Assembly: GCA_049487715.1 (NCBI GenBank)
Contig: CP150560.1
Location: 434,001-498,000, forward strand
Direction of reading: 5' to 3'
DNA from: Pycnococcus provasolii
Lineage: Eukaryota; Chlorophyta; Pseudoscourfieldiophyceae; Pseudoscourfieldiales
DNA length: 64,000 bases
The translations under genes and the position numbers were made by a program. Numbering within the stretch: position 1 is the first letter of the stretch; each line of letters opens with the position of its first letter. A model generated the notes under the pieces. The model was not told where the DNA came from, did no database searches, and saw only the letters and a program-made list of their open reading frames with translations. Of this stretch, positions 40,884 through 50,549 are shown in pieces.

Positions 40884-42389
40884 TTACAAGCGTGCGCTGC
40901 CTGAAGAAACGCCAGGAGGCAGCCAGAGCTCAGGCCTGCGCGCCCACGCCTCCAAAACGCGAAGGCGCTGGCCATTTGTCGGCTGGCGGTATACGTACGC
41001 AGCCTTGCGCAGCACGCCAGCCGCCCACCCGTCGAGCAATGTACCAAGCGCGTCGCCGAGAGGCTCGGGTAGCTGAGGGAATGCCACCGCTCCCTCGCCA
41101 GGTCCAAGCGCGAGCATCTCGCCGAGGTGCTGGTAGCGGAACGGGAGGAGCGGCCGGCCGTAGTGCAGCGCCCAGACATTCCACGCGACGTAGTCACTCT
41201 GCTGGAACGCTACCTGAGCGGTGCGGCTTTCCGCGAATCCGCCGCCACCACCACCACGCCCGTCACTCGCGACTTGCGCGATATCGCCGATGGCGAACAC
41301 GCGAGGGTGTGCGGTGGCCTGCAGCGCCGGGTTCACCTCGAGGGGCGGTGCGCCCGCACCACCCACGGGCAGGCTGTTGTCGCTGTCGACGAGTGAGGAC
41401 ACGGGGGTGGTTGCGGGCTCCTGCCCAGCGCACCAAAACACGACGTCGTACGTTTCGTCGTCCGCCTCTCCGCCGAAAGACAGTGTAACCTCTCCGTCGC
41501 CCGCGACGCTCGTGACGCTAGCACCGGCGCGAACAGTCACGTCAAGGCGTCTCAGCACGCCGCTTACGTGATCGCGAAGCTGCGACGGCGACGTCGGCAT
41601 GACGCCAGTCGGGTCCCTGCACAGCAGCGTCACGTCGAACGCATTCCCGTCTCTCGTGGCGATCGCTGCGGCGAGTTCGGCGCCGCCGACACCCCCTCCG
41701 ACGACGGCGACGCGTGGCGTCGCCTTGGCAGCACGCGCCAGGTCAAGCGCTTCGATGGAAGCGTCGACATCCTCGAGCGACGAGAAGGTCAGGCACGAGC
41801 TTCGCGCTCCGGGGACCATCTCTGTTCTCGGCTTGTTGCCTAGCGCGACGACGAGGTAGTCGAACGGAATGCTCGTCTCGTCGTCGAGGTGCACGATCCC
41901 GCCGTCGTCCGGCTCCATCGTCACTCCGGTGACCGAAGCGCGCGCGAAGTTGACGTCCGTTCCGTCGAGCAAGTCAGCGAACAGCGGCGCGACTTCGTCT
42001 CGTTTCGCTTCACCCGTGAGCAGTTCGTACATGAGCGGCTTGAACACGAATCTGTCTCCAGCGTCGACGAGCGTGATATTTGCCTTACTTAGCGCGCTCG
42101 ACGTCGTTCTCTGCTGAGACGTCGACGAGGACGTGGGAGCTGGCCACGACAGGCCGTCGAGCCTGAGTGCGGTGTAGAGTCCCCCGAACCCGCCACCGAC
42201 TATACATATGCGCGGCGGGTTATGCGGAGTTGACCGAGCTTCACCTTCACGTGAACCTGCGGCGGCAGTCACTACACTCAAAGTCCTGCTACTACTCACA
42301 CGCAGACTCACATGCGGCGTTTTCATGGGTGTGCCCGTAACAGATGAGGTGCGCGTGATTGCGCGGAGTAAAGGGAACGGAGACGCCAT
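40884..42389 (-). CDS. NDC1: Type II NAD(P)H dehydrogenase, NDC1-like, plastid-targeted
   Basis: 501 residues from ATG 42389 ('MASPFPLLRAITR'), with a Ser/Arg-rich plastid transit-like leader. Two dinucleotide folds are visible: the FAD site 'ICIVGGGFGGLYTALRL' (~residue 60) and the NAD(P)H site 'VAVVGGGVGGAELAAAI' (~245). The FAD-linked 'RVFAIGDIA' motif follows near 380. The C-terminal helical region 'YQHLGEMLALG...GWAAGVLRKAAYVYRQPT' anchors the enzyme to membranes, as in the family. NDC1 of plants reduces plastoquinone-pool or plastoglobule quinones and acts in phylloquinone maturation; location here is inferred from the leader. Upstream, a frame extension of 26 codons lacks an ATG-preceded leader typical of the family. 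Confidence 0.9.
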   Translation of the reverse strand: MASPFPLLRAITRTSSVTGTPMKTPHVSLRVSSSRTLSVVTAAAGSREGEARSTPHNPPRICIVGGGFGGLYTALRLDGLSWPAPTSSSTSQQRTTSSALSKANITLVDAGDRFVFKPLMYELLTGEAKRDEVAPLFADLLDGTDVNFARASVTGVTMEPDDGGIVHLDDETSIPFDYLVVALGNKPRTEMVPGARSSCLTFSSLEDVDASIEALDLARAAKATPRVAVVGGGVGGAELAAAIATRDGNAFDVTLLCRDPTGVMPTSPSQLRDHVSGVLRRLDVTVRAGASVTSVAGDGEVTLSFGGEADDETYDVVFWCAGQEPATTPVSSLVDSDNSLPVGGAGAPPLEVNPALQATAHPRVFAIGDIAQVASDGRGGGGGGFAESRTAQVAFQQSDYVAWNVWALHYGRPLLPFRYQHLGEMLALGPGEGAVAFPQLPEPLGDALGTLLDGWAAGVLRKAAYVYRQPTNGQRLRVLEAWARRPELWLPPGVSSGSARL

Positions 42390-43514
42390 GATGCGAGTGA
42401 ACCTGCGAGGATGCCAGGGGGGGAAGAAGGAAGAAGGAGAGGGAAGGGGAGCGGTTGTCAGCCACACACTTTCCTTGCTTGCTCGCTTAAAAACAAAAAC
42501 CCCGAACTCGAACCCCCGAACCCCGAAAACGGAACCGGTGTTGTTGAGGGTCAGTTGAGGGGGTTGTTAAACAACAAAACCGGTAAACCCTCTCCTGCGT
42601 CCCGTCCCGTCCCGTCCCGTCCCGTTCTGTTCTGTTCTGTTCTGGTGTTTTCTCACACCTACCCGGGTATTGGTAAAACTGACAGACGGCTTATTTTTCA
42701 TAGTTATTTCACTCACCCTGGTGTTTTTGATGGCAGCGTCTCACAACACGTCATACCTTAGTGTGGTGCGTGCTGTGCCAATGAAGCACACGCCCTCTCA
42801 AGCTCGCTTCAAGTCCTCCTTCAGATTAATGTTTCGTCTTCTTGTTGCTGCCTGTTTAAAAGAAATGCTTGCGTCCGTCTTTCGTGCCACGTCTGCTCCG
42901 TCTCGTTCCAGTCACAGTACTAAGATGAAGTGTTGGTTTTGGATATGGACACCACAGGGAAGACGTACAGTCTCGCGTTTTGCGCCGTCTTCTGCTTCGA
43001 AGTCGGTCTCGAAGGGGACTACTGCAACATCTGCGAAACGCACAGCAGCAAACTCTGCGAGAAGAAATGAATGCAACAATGATGTGCTCGTCGACGTAAG
43101 CTTGCTGTGGGGTGCGCTAAGGTACGTTACCGTGTCGTCGCAGAGGCGACGACGGAAAAAGAACGAACACATTTTCGTGCATACTCACACGCACAACAAA
43201 ACAATACCTTAGGGTGCGGTGGCGCTGCATCCCCAACAACCGTAACGACACATATGATGCCGTGACCTTGCCGATGGGTACGCCGCGCACCCCACTCACA
43301 CAGCGTATCACACCCAAGGACGATTCGCCATACGACCACCCGAGCAGCGCGAAGCAGATTGACAAAAGTGACGAGAAGAGGCGATGCTTCACCGCATCGT
43401 ACTCCACGCCACAGCTACGGGTGTAAACCACTCACATTTTACGTGTTGTACAGTACCTGAACAAGATAGAGCAGTGGAACTGTGGAAGAAATATTTACAA
43501 CAACACATCTTTCT
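42390..43514. other. 1.1-kb region with unresolved small, probably spliced gene
   Basis: Two readings compete. Minus strand: 43431-43205 encodes a hydrophobic peptide ('LFSSLLSICFALLGWSYG...VPIGKVTASYVSLRLLG') that could splice (..CTAAG|GTATTG, ..CCTTAG|CGC) into 42912-43110 ('VVPFETDFEAEDGAKRETVRL'). Plus strand: ~42914-43072 has 'DMDTTGKTYSLAFCAVFCFEVG...YCNICETHSSKLC', and 43214-43426 'RWRCIPNNRNDTYDAVTLPMG'. Both have plausible GT-AG sites, none a clear ATG. The left part (42601-42645) is a pentanucleotide repeat. I cannot name a product or fix the strand. Confidence 0.3.
42601..42645. repeat. (CCCGT)5 followed by TCTGT pentanucleotide repeat
   Basis: The + strand shows five CCCGT units then three to four TCTGT units with no interruption, in the intergenic region upstream of NDC1. 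The second type differs from the first by two transitions per unit, suggesting one array that mutated and re-expanded. Confidence 0.9.
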
Positions 43515-44179
43515 TCATCCGCTCACGCGGTGGTCATTCGAGTAGACGCGTGTTTCCCACATGTCCGTCTGAAGGTTGCTGTCAAGCATCCCGCACTTCG
43601 TAATCACCACGTCGCTCTTCGGCTTGTCGAACGCTCCAGTCTGCACGTTCTCAATCTTGCGAATAACGTCCATGCCTTCCACAACCTCGCCAAAGACGAC
43701 GTGCTTGCCGTCGAGGTGCGGCGTGGCGACAGTCGTGATGAAGAACTGCGAGCCGTTGGTGTTCGGCCCGCTGTTTGCCATGGAGAGCATGCCTGGCTTG
43801 TAGTGCTTCACCTTAAAGTTTTCATCCTTGAAGCTACCCCCCATATGCTCTTGCCGCCTCGCCCGTCGCCGCGCGTGAAGTCTCCTCCTTGGATCATGAA
43901 GCCCTTTATGACGCGGTGCATCGCCGACCCACGGTATCCAAACCCAAACTGGCCGCTCACGAGCGCCGCAAAGTTCGTCGCAGTCTTCGGCGTCACCTCC
44001 CCGAACAGCCCAATCTTCACGCGGCCTATGGGCTTACCCTTGATGCTGAAGTCCAGGAACGCCGTCGCCGTATGCTTGGGCGACGTGCCGGCGCCCATGC
44101 CGATGTCGCGCGCTGCTTCGCTGGGCGCACACAGCAGGCCGAGTGCGAGCAGGCACACGGCACCTCTTAAGGCGGCCAT
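43515..44179 (-). CDS. Secretory-pathway cyclophilin (CypB-like) with a one-base frameshift
   Basis: From ATG 44179 the frame gives a signal peptide ('[21 protein letters not shown]') and the first half of a cyclophilin ('[22 protein letters not shown]', '[19 protein letters not shown]'). At a run of six Cs (43837-43842; G run on the coding strand) the frame is lost; the second half continues in another frame from ~43838 to 43515 ('[19 protein letters not shown]', '[10 protein letters not shown]'). One additional base in the run would give family-like spacing. Catalytic Arg, Phe and Gln of '[12 protein letters not shown]' and the Phe of 'QFFIT' are present; the usual Trp in '(E/A)[10 protein letters not shown]' is His, which in other cyclophilins lowers cyclosporin binding. 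Role: ER/secretory prolyl isomerase. Sequencing error or a real broken gene cannot be told apart here. Confidence 0.88.
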
Positions 44180-44371
44180 CACGCACCGCGAATGGGAACG
44201 AACGCGACCCCAGGGAAAGAAAGGAAGGCGGGGAGAAAAATCAAGGCAACGTTTCCCCCTACATTTTCCCCTACATTTTCCCCTACATTTCCCCCCAGCT
44301 CTCCGCCCTTTCCTCCCGGGTTTCCGGGGAGGGCGTCCGGAACTTACGGATTTTACGCCAAACTTGCCGGC
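44180..44371. promoter_or_regulatory. Short divergent promoter with 12-bp tandem repeat
   Basis: 192 bases separate the divergent cyclophilin and SNF2-type genes. At 44255-44296 the + strand has three to four copies of a CCCCTACATTTT unit. The position suggests a promoter or 5'-UTR element. Confidence 0.5.
44255..44296. repeat. CCCCTACATTTT tandem repeat (about 3.5 copies)
   Basis: Three near-perfect 12-base units; the last ends in 'cattt' then a C run. The array starts about 76 bases before the chosen SNF2 start codon. Confidence 0.85.
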
Positions 44372-47300
44372 ATGGCGACGCCGATGCCCCCTCCCCCTGC
44401 CTCTCTCTCGGATGTGCTGAATAGCCTTCCTGCTCTGAATCGTGGCATATCGTTCCCGCGGGCGAGCGCGGCGCAGCCGTGCGAGTCTGGGCGTGGAGAG
44501 GAGCGCAGTGGCTTGGATGGCTCGGGATCCTCCTCCCTGGGAGTTGCGGGATCATGTGATTTTTGTGCTTTGGATGAGAATTCATTAATTAGCATAGCCT
44601 CTATGTTGACGCCTCAAGCGGCGTCGTCGTTCGCGGCTGTGAATCGTGCTTGCCGACGTGCGGTAACTTTGGCATGCCCGCACATGGTCAGGCCGTGTCA
44701 CGGGGAAACGTCCATCATGGAACACCAGCTCGCGACGTGCCACGCGCTCAGGCACGGAGGAGGACTCGTCTTCGACGAACCAGGGACGGGTAAGACGCTC
44801 GGGGTCATCGCCAGGCTCATGCGCACGAGAACGCGGTGCGCCACCGCGCCGGCGAATTGTTCGAGAGTATACGCACTCTACGACGAAGGTCGTCTCGTGG
44901 CTAGGTCGGTCTTCTGCTTCCAGCAGAAGACCGACCTAGCCACAAATAGAAAACAGGCGGAGCGCAAGAAAGCGCAACAAACAAGCCTAGTGCAGCTCAT
45001 GGATGGCGCGCAGAACGAAAAAGAAGCGATGGCAAACATGCTGCGACACCGTATGGCGGCACAGCAGGGATTCCACTTCCGTCACTGGCTATCCCTCGCC
45101 AACTCCTTCATCGCAGAACTGAAGGCTTTTCAGCAGGCTTTTCAGCTGAACATGCACGGCGTGCTGCGCGCGGCGGGCGTATGGACAGACGTCCATACGC
45201 GCATTCTCGCGTTTCCTGACAAAGACCTGTGGATATTCGACACGGAGGTGAGACACGACGAACCCGACGGAAAGCACGTTCATGAGCTCGCGTTTTTTCA
45301 GTACGTATTCCTGCCACGTATCGGATTTGAGCCTGTTGAGCCTATCACTGCAGACGCGTCGGCTGCCATCGAGCAGGCTAAAATTTACGCAAGATTGCCA
45401 ACACAGCAGTTCAGCAGAAGCACGGCTTACAAGGTGCCTCTGTGCAAGTGGGTGTACGCGGGAAAGTTTGCTGACGAGCCGGGCATTTTCCAGGCGGCTG
45501 CGCGGGAAGCGGTGAGCGCATACATTGACGATCGTGAGCACGTGCAGATGTCCTACCAGGAATTCTTTCGACCGAAGATTGAGTTTGTGAAAAGCTTGCA
45601 GCTCAAATCTAGATATGAGCTGCAGTATGCCGACGCGCGACCGCCGCCGCTCTGGCACAACACGCAAATGAGGCTCACTTCTCAGGCCAAAAAACATGGA
45701 AGCCGATTCCTACCCACCTACGCCACAAAAGCGACGCTGATTGTTGTTCCAGGGCAGCTGGTTCCTCACTGGGTGTCACAGCTTACGATGCACGTGAAGC
45801 GGTGTTCCATCTACGAGAATAAGGGCTTGAACTTCGAGTGGCGTGAGACGGGAACTGCCGAGGATGGTGAACGCCCTCTTCGCGTTTTCGTGTCCGCCTA
45901 CACGAGCGACGCTCTTCCACCGCCTGCCGTCAGTCCGAGCATGCTACGCTATGTTGTGGAAGGTGGATCTGCGCCACCGGAGAGCTTTGCTGACTTTGAC
46001 GTCGTGATTGTGACTCTCGATCACCTCACAGATCGGGTTGTATCTCAGGACAATCCGTACAAAGCTTCTGCGAAAACGGGAATTTACGACTCCGTCATGA
46101 ACGGTGATGTCAACACCATGTACTCGGTGCTGCTCCAGTTCGTGTGGTCTCGCGTGATCCTTGACGAGGGGCACAAGATCGCGGGTAGCGGACAAAAGAG
46201 CACGTCGACGATGTCGCTCACCGCATCACGCCTGCAGGCGGATGAGTACATTTGCCTGACGGGAACTCCCATGCCAAGCGCACTCGGTGGCGAGCTTCAG
46301 GCGCTCGAGAAAATCAAGCCGCTGCTCGCATTCATTCGCCATCCACTTGGAGCTGATGATAGCGCTTGGTCATGTATGCAGGCGGCTGGCACCTCGGCGT
46401 CCAAATCTTCGTCGCTGCCAGCTGTCACAAAAAGTTCGCTGCTTTCGCGGCTCCGAAATGCGTTGGCCGTGTGTGCTGTCCGGCACACGAAGGATGACGC
46501 GAGGGTGCGCGGGCGCGTTGAGCGCACGGTGCGTCTTCCGTTCAGCTCTGATGTTGCGGTAAGCTACAATGCGTACTACTACAGCTTGATGCGCAATCTT
46601 ATCACCACTGACTGGTACGACGCGCATCACTGCGAGTCGTTTCTCAGCGCTGGCATCTCTGGCAAGGAGTACGACAAGGCGCACCATCGTGACTACGAAA
46701 TGCATGCGCAAGCAGCGAGCGAGATGCTCAAGCAGAAGCAAGGTGAAGCCAGTGGGAGTGCGGAGAACGTATCGCTGTCTAACTGGCAGGCTGCGAGACG
46801 AGGCCAAGTTCAGGCAAACCTTGAGACGAGCGCAGAGTACAGAGCCAAGGATGGTGACAGCCGCAAGCGTCGGCGAGACGCCATTCAGAATCTGCGCATG
46901 GCGAGTCTCGGTGCTACGGCAAGAGTCACCATGTTCCAGGAGGTTGACGAGGCCTTGTCCGTTGTTTGGAGAACCTGCGGCGGTTGCTTCCCATCGCTCA
47001 CGCGCACGAAGCACGAGTCACCCACGGATCCTATTCTTCGTCCGTTTGAGCGCCGTGACGATGGAGCGCTCGTTCCAGTTGTGCCACAGAAGAACCTGCG
47101 GGCATGGTCGCCTCTTGTGAGCGGTCAGAGTAGTGCAGATGGGCCATGGACATACGAGAATGTGAGCGATCCGGCGAAGAGGGCGTTGCATGACGAGTGG
47201 TACCGAAAGCGCATCTCTCAGACACTCGAGCTTGGCGGGTACTGCGACAGGTGCTGGGAGTATCGCAGCAATGGCTTTGCGATGTTTCTAACACCTTGCG

Positions 47301-48544
47301 GACACGCACTCTGCTTTGAGTGCGTCGAGAAGGATCGCACGAAGTGTCCTCTCTGCAGCCATGGATATGAGATGCAGTCCACGACGGACGAGGATCGCTT
47401 CAACGAGAATCTGAATCCGCATCACGAAGTTCCTAAGGATCTCATCACCATGCAGGTCTCATACAAGGTTGAGTTTGAGCTAAGTGACATCATCGAAGCT
47501 CCTGGTCCTGAGACTGGAATGAAGGCGATGAAGATGCCAAAAATTCGCTACTTGATTCAGAAACTTCAGGAGTTGTACATTCTTCCCGACGAGACGTTCC
47601 TTGGGAATTTGGAAGCGGAATTTAACCAGATTGCTGCAAAGGAGGCGAAGCGAGTTTCTTTCAACACGGACTTTAGCAGCTGGGTTTCTCCTTCGCCTGG
47701 CACTGCCGCCGCTGCGGCGGAAGCCTCTACAATGCCTGCTTCCCCGTCGACGCCGGGTCCAAGCCGGGCAAACGGCGCATCGCCAGCAGCCACGCCGCGC
47801 ACAGTTCAGCGTGTTGCCACGGACCGCGAGGCTCAAATGCGACTGGATCGTTGGCACGAATATCGATCGCGAATGCAGCAGCAGGACTCCAACAAGCGCA
47901 TACCGCCGTCTCGCGCGTTGGTTTTCTCGTCGTTGCAGCTCTCGAGCGGCGCCAGGTACGAAACGGATTTTCACCTGACGATGATTACCGAGGCTCTGCT
48001 CTTACTGGAATCTCGTCTCACGGGACGCCCTCACGGCGCTGGCGTGCACAAGCACGCGGTGCACGAGCTCTTCAGTTCTCTGCGAGGTTCGGGTCGATCT
48101 CACAGAGACGCGAGCATGCGCGAAAGCGCGGTGAAAGCGTTCAGTCTCGACAGGGTTGGCGTGATGCTCATTGACCAGGCGAACAGCGACGGCTGGGATC
48201 TTGGGTTTGCTACCCACGTCTTTGTGATGGATCCACTGTTTGACGCGAGCGTGCAGGAGCAGGCTATAAGCCGCGTGCATCGCCTCGGTCCGGCTCACAA
48301 TCGTCGCCGCCATGGCGCTTCTCAGGCGCCTCAGGCGCCTCCCGTGCAGGTGGAGGTTTTGGCTATGAAGAACAGTATCGACGAGTACGCGCCGGGCATA
48401 CCTGACTACGACGACCGTTCGAAACGGAATTACATGAGGCTCCATCGCGCTGGCGTGGACGTCGTGCTTCCGAGCACGCACACGCCGGAGGACGAGTCGA
48501 TGTGCCGCGCGCTTCTGAATGTAACGCGAATCATTGAGGAGTAA
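44372..48544 (+). CDS. F-box / SNF2-family ATPase / RING-finger protein (At3g54460-like)
   Basis: 1,390 residues from ATG 44372 ('MATPMPPPP'). An F-box-like helix set lies at ~70-110 ('[32 protein letters not shown]'). The SNF2 ATPase is split by long inserts: motif I '[16 protein letters not shown]' (~130), Ia-like '[18 protein letters not shown]' (~450), motif II '[14 protein letters not shown]' (~595), motif III '[10 protein letters not shown]', and late motifs V/VI '[26 protein letters not shown]' and '[12 protein letters not shown]'. A C3HC4 RING finger lies at ~950-1000 ('[38 protein letters not shown]'). The order F-box, SNF2-N, RING, SNF2-C matches plant F-box/helicase proteins of the RAD5/16 group; a chromatin-linked ubiquitin ligase role is inferred. 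Motif I has 'DEPGTGKT' rather than 'DEMGLGKT'. A perfect 22-bp inverted repeat at 44897-44943 lies just after motif I. Confidence 0.9.
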   Translation: MATPMPPPPASLSDVLNSLPALNRGISFPRASAAQPCESGRGEERSGLDGSGSSSLGVAGSCDFCALDENSLISIASMLTPQAASSFAAVNRACRRAVTLACPHMVRPCHGETSIMEHQLATCHALRHGGGLVFDEPGTGKTLGVIARLMRTRTRCATAPANCSRVYALYDEGRLVARSVFCFQQKTDLATNRKQAERKKAQQTSLVQLMDGAQNEKEAMANMLRHRMAAQQGFHFRHWLSLANSFIAELKAFQQAFQLNMHGVLRAAGVWTDVHTRILAFPDKDLWIFDTEVRHDEPDGKHVHELAFFQYVFLPRIGFEPVEPITADASAAIEQAKIYARLPTQQFSRSTAYKVPLCKWVYAGKFADEPGIFQAAAREAVSAYIDDREHVQMSYQEFFRPKIEFVKSLQLKSRYELQYADARPPPLWHNTQMRLTSQAKKHGSRFLPTYATKATLIVVPGQLVPHWVSQLTMHVKRCSIYENKGLNFEWRETGTAEDGERPLRVFVSAYTSDALPPPAVSPSMLRYVVEGGSAPPESFADFDVVIVTLDHLTDRVVSQDNPYKASAKTGIYDSVMNGDVNTMYSVLLQFVWSRVILDEGHKIAGSGQKSTSTMSLTASRLQADEYICLTGTPMPSALGGELQALEKIKPLLAFIRHPLGADDSAWSCMQAAGTSASKSSSLPAVTKSSLLSRLRNALAVCAVRHTKDDARVRGRVERTVRLPFSSDVAVSYNAYYYSLMRNLITTDWYDAHHCESFLSAGISGKEYDKAHHRDYEMHAQAASEMLKQKQGEASGSAENVSLSNWQAARRGQVQANLETSAEYRAKDGDSRKRRRDAIQNLRMASLGATARVTMFQEVDEALSVVWRTCGGCFPSLTRTKHESPTDPILRPFERRDDGALVPVVPQKNLRAWSPLVSGQSSADGPWTYENVSDPAKRALHDEWYRKRISQTLELGGYCDRCWEYRSNGFAMFLTPCGHALCFECVEKDRTKCPLCSHGYEMQSTTDEDRFNENLNPHHEVPKDLITMQVSYKVEFELSDIIEAPGPETGMKAMKMPKIRYLIQKLQELYILPDETFLGNLEAEFNQIAAKEAKRVSFNTDFSSWVSPSPGTAAAAAEASTMPASPSTPGPSRANGASPAATPRTVQRVATDREAQMRLDRWHEYRSRMQQQDSNKRIPPSRALVFSSLQLSSGARYETDFHLTMITEALLLLESRLTGRPHGAGVHKHAVHELFSSLRGSGRSHRDASMRESAVKAFSLDRVGVMLIDQANSDGWDLGFATHVFVMDPLFDASVQEQAISRVHRLGPAHNRRRHGASQAPQAPPVQVEVLAMKNSIDEYAPGIPDYDDRSKRNYMRLHRAGVDVVLPSTHTPEDESMCRALLNVTRIIEE
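44897..44943. repeat. Perfect 22-bp inverted repeat with 3-base loop inside the SNF2 gene
   Basis: The left arm is 44897-44918 (begins gtggctaggt), the loop tcc at 44919-44921, and the right arm 44922-44943 (ends acctagccac). All 22 pairs match. It is in frame and codes part of '[20 protein letters not shown]', in an insert between helicase motifs I and Ia. Confidence 0.97.
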
Positions 48545-48598
48545 GTATTGTATTTGTAAAGCATTTAAATAAATTACAATAATAAACCAAATCACAAA

Positions 48599-50365
48599 TC
48601 ACGCAGTGTACAAGCAAAGCTGCAGCAGCGGGACGACAAGCACGTCGCTGATGTCCTCGAGCATCTCGCGCACCTCCGCACTTGTCTCGCAACGAAGCAG
48701 GTCGTCGCGCCTGAAGTGAAAAATGCCCACGGCAAGCACAACCACCGTCATAAGGCCGATGTCTTCGTACCCGATGACGCGATCCCACAGCAGGAGAACC
48801 TCGTTCACCTCAAGGTACCCGCTGAATGCCGTCACAATCCAGGGAAATGCGATGGTCAACGCCGTCACGCCGATCTCGCACAGGTGATATGCCAGCTCTG
48901 CGTCACGCTCGACGAGAAGCGACTCGAATGCCGCACACAAGCTTGGCAGGTCGCCTTGGCCGCCGCGCTGTGTAGGGTGCGGCGGCGTTCCCAATGTGTG
49001 AAGGCAACAGAGGTGGCGCGTGTACAACGAGCGGAACAGCGTGTACGTTCGCCCGAGCGAGCCGCTATGCACGTAGGCGAGTGGCGCGGCGTAAAGCGCA
49101 AAGCCGCGGAACGGAAGAACGCCAGCCGGAGGGTACACGGGAGGTCGTTCTGGGCCGCCACTCACGCGCGACTCGCGCACGATCGGATGCGGGCACGTCT
49201 TGCAGAGGCTCACCACCTGCGGGTCGTGGAAGAAAGCGAGCAGCAGAGCCCTTGTGTCCTCCTCGAACAGGAAGTAGTGCGGGTCGTCGCTCAGCGCGCT
49301 CACCTCCTCTGACACCAGCCGATCAATAAGCATTGGGCGGCGTAGCACCTCCCCGCAGAGCCGCTCGAAGTGAATGTCGTCGTCGTTGTCGTCGTCACCA
49401 CCCCGGGTGGCGCCGTTACTGCTCGCGTGGTCTGCGATTGCGGTGGCGAGCGCCAGGCGCCATAGCGCAGCGCGCAGATGGCTCGGCGCCCCACGGCGCA
49501 GCGCTCGTCTCCCCTCGGATACTGCACCCTTGTCAGCAACAAGCCTCGCGAGCTGGCCAGCCTCTCCAGCAAACCACGCCTTCAGGTGCTCGTCGATGCC
49601 CAAATGTCGTGACGATGGTGCTAGCTCAGGCATTGCCGCGCGAAGCTGGGCAATCGTCGGCGCGCTCAGGCTTATGCGCATGGCGCCCCATGCGGGTAGC
49701 CGCCCAAGCGCGGTGGTGGATTGCGAATCAGAGCCCGCCGTCGAGGTGTCGGGTAGCGCGCCGTTTATGCTCAGCACAGCCTGACAAAGCTCGGCGGGTG
49801 AGTACAGGCAGCGTTCGCGAACTGCGGGTGGCAGAGCGCGCGGCGGTGCTGATGGCGCGATGACTGCGGCGGCGGAGGTTGGCACCCTCTGGCTGATTTC
49901 CTGGTCAACGGCGTTGTCGGCGCAGACAAGAGGCAGTCCCGCCTCTTGAGCAACGCGCACGAGCGCCGATCGAAGCCGGTCGCGCCACTCCCTTCTCGCA
50001 GTGCGCCAGCCGTCCGGGCAGTCGGCGTCAAGCAGCGCCGTTCTCTTTTCCCAGTTCGCATCGTTGGTGCTCTCGACGCGTCGTTCTCTCACGGCAAGCA
50101 CGGCGTTCGCAAGCGCGACATTCGTGTGCGCCGCGCGCTCGGCTGCCGTGAGGCTGTGTTGAATGCTGTTACTGTTGCCGAGTGAAAACGTGAGCGCGGT
50201 TGATTTCTGGTTCGCGCTCAGTGACGTCGAAGCCACGTTCCAGCACGAGCCATAGGAGACCCAGTAGGCGGCGGAGGAGGACTTGAGCGCGTTTATCTTC
50301 GATTTGTCCGTGTGAGTTGCGTTTGGTTTGAGTGAGCTCTCCGAGAGAGGAGAAGGCGACGCCAT
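48599..50365 (-). CDS. TBC-domain Rab GTPase-activating protein, TBC1D19-like
   Basis: 588 residues from ATG 50365 ('MASPSPLSESS'). The N-terminal part is Ser/Ala-rich with no recognised domain. The TBC domain starts near residue 305 ('GAPSHLRAALWRLALATAI') and includes 'YTLFRSLYTRHLCCLHTL', 'LPSLCAAFESLLVERDAELAYHLCEIGV', 'AFPWIVTAFSGYLEVNEVLLLWDRVIGY' and 'ILPLLQ-like' final helices ('VVPLLQLCLYTA'). The 'F.GYL...E.LLLWD' end is typical. The canonical IxxDxxR arginine-finger motif is not clear in what I can read, so GAP activity is uncertain; TBC1D19 relatives share this. Family role: switches off Rab GTPases in membrane traffic. It converges on the SNF2 gene with 54 bases between stops. 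Confidence 0.8.
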   Translation of the reverse strand: MASPSPLSESSLKPNATHTDKSKINALKSSSAAYWVSYGSCWNVASTSLSANQKSTALTFSLGNSNSIQHSLTAAERAAHTNVALANAVLAVRERRVESTNDANWEKRTALLDADCPDGWRTARREWRDRLRSALVRVAQEAGLPLVCADNAVDQEISQRVPTSAAAVIAPSAPPRALPPAVRERCLYSPAELCQAVLSINGALPDTSTAGSDSQSTTALGRLPAWGAMRISLSAPTIAQLRAAMPELAPSSRHLGIDEHLKAWFAGEAGQLARLVADKGAVSEGRRALRRGAPSHLRAALWRLALATAIADHASSNGATRGGDDDNDDDIHFERLCGEVLRRPMLIDRLVSEEVSALSDDPHYFLFEEDTRALLLAFFHDPQVVSLCKTCPHPIVRESRVSGGPERPPVYPPAGVLPFRGFALYAAPLAYVHSGSLGRTYTLFRSLYTRHLCCLHTLGTPPHPTQRGGQGDLPSLCAAFESLLVERDAELAYHLCEIGVTALTIAFPWIVTAFSGYLEVNEVLLLWDRVIGYEDIGLMTVVVLAVGIFHFRRDDLLRCETSAEVREMLEDISDVLVVPLLQLCLYTA

Positions 50366-50549
50366 GCTGAAATGATGAGGAAGGAGAGGGGGGAGGGGGG
50401 AGAGCGCGGGAAGCTGGGAACACGGGGAGTGACAAACCCCCATACGCATGGGCCCGGGAACTCCACCCAAACTCCCCCCCTCACCAGTCCACTCACTCTT
50501 TCCCTTCGCTTGTCACGCTCATGTTTTAGTTAGGCAAAACACATGAGGA
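50366..50549. other. Promoter of the TBC gene and 3' flank of HSP33
   Basis: A short region between two minus-strand genes, with G-rich runs (50380-50400) and C-rich runs on the + strand. No gene was recognised. Confidence 0.4.

Noticed and set aside
43482-44420. 312-codon + strand frame across cyclophilin
   Set aside because: Opposes clear cyclophilin motifs on the minus strand and ends in unrelated low-complexity sequence.
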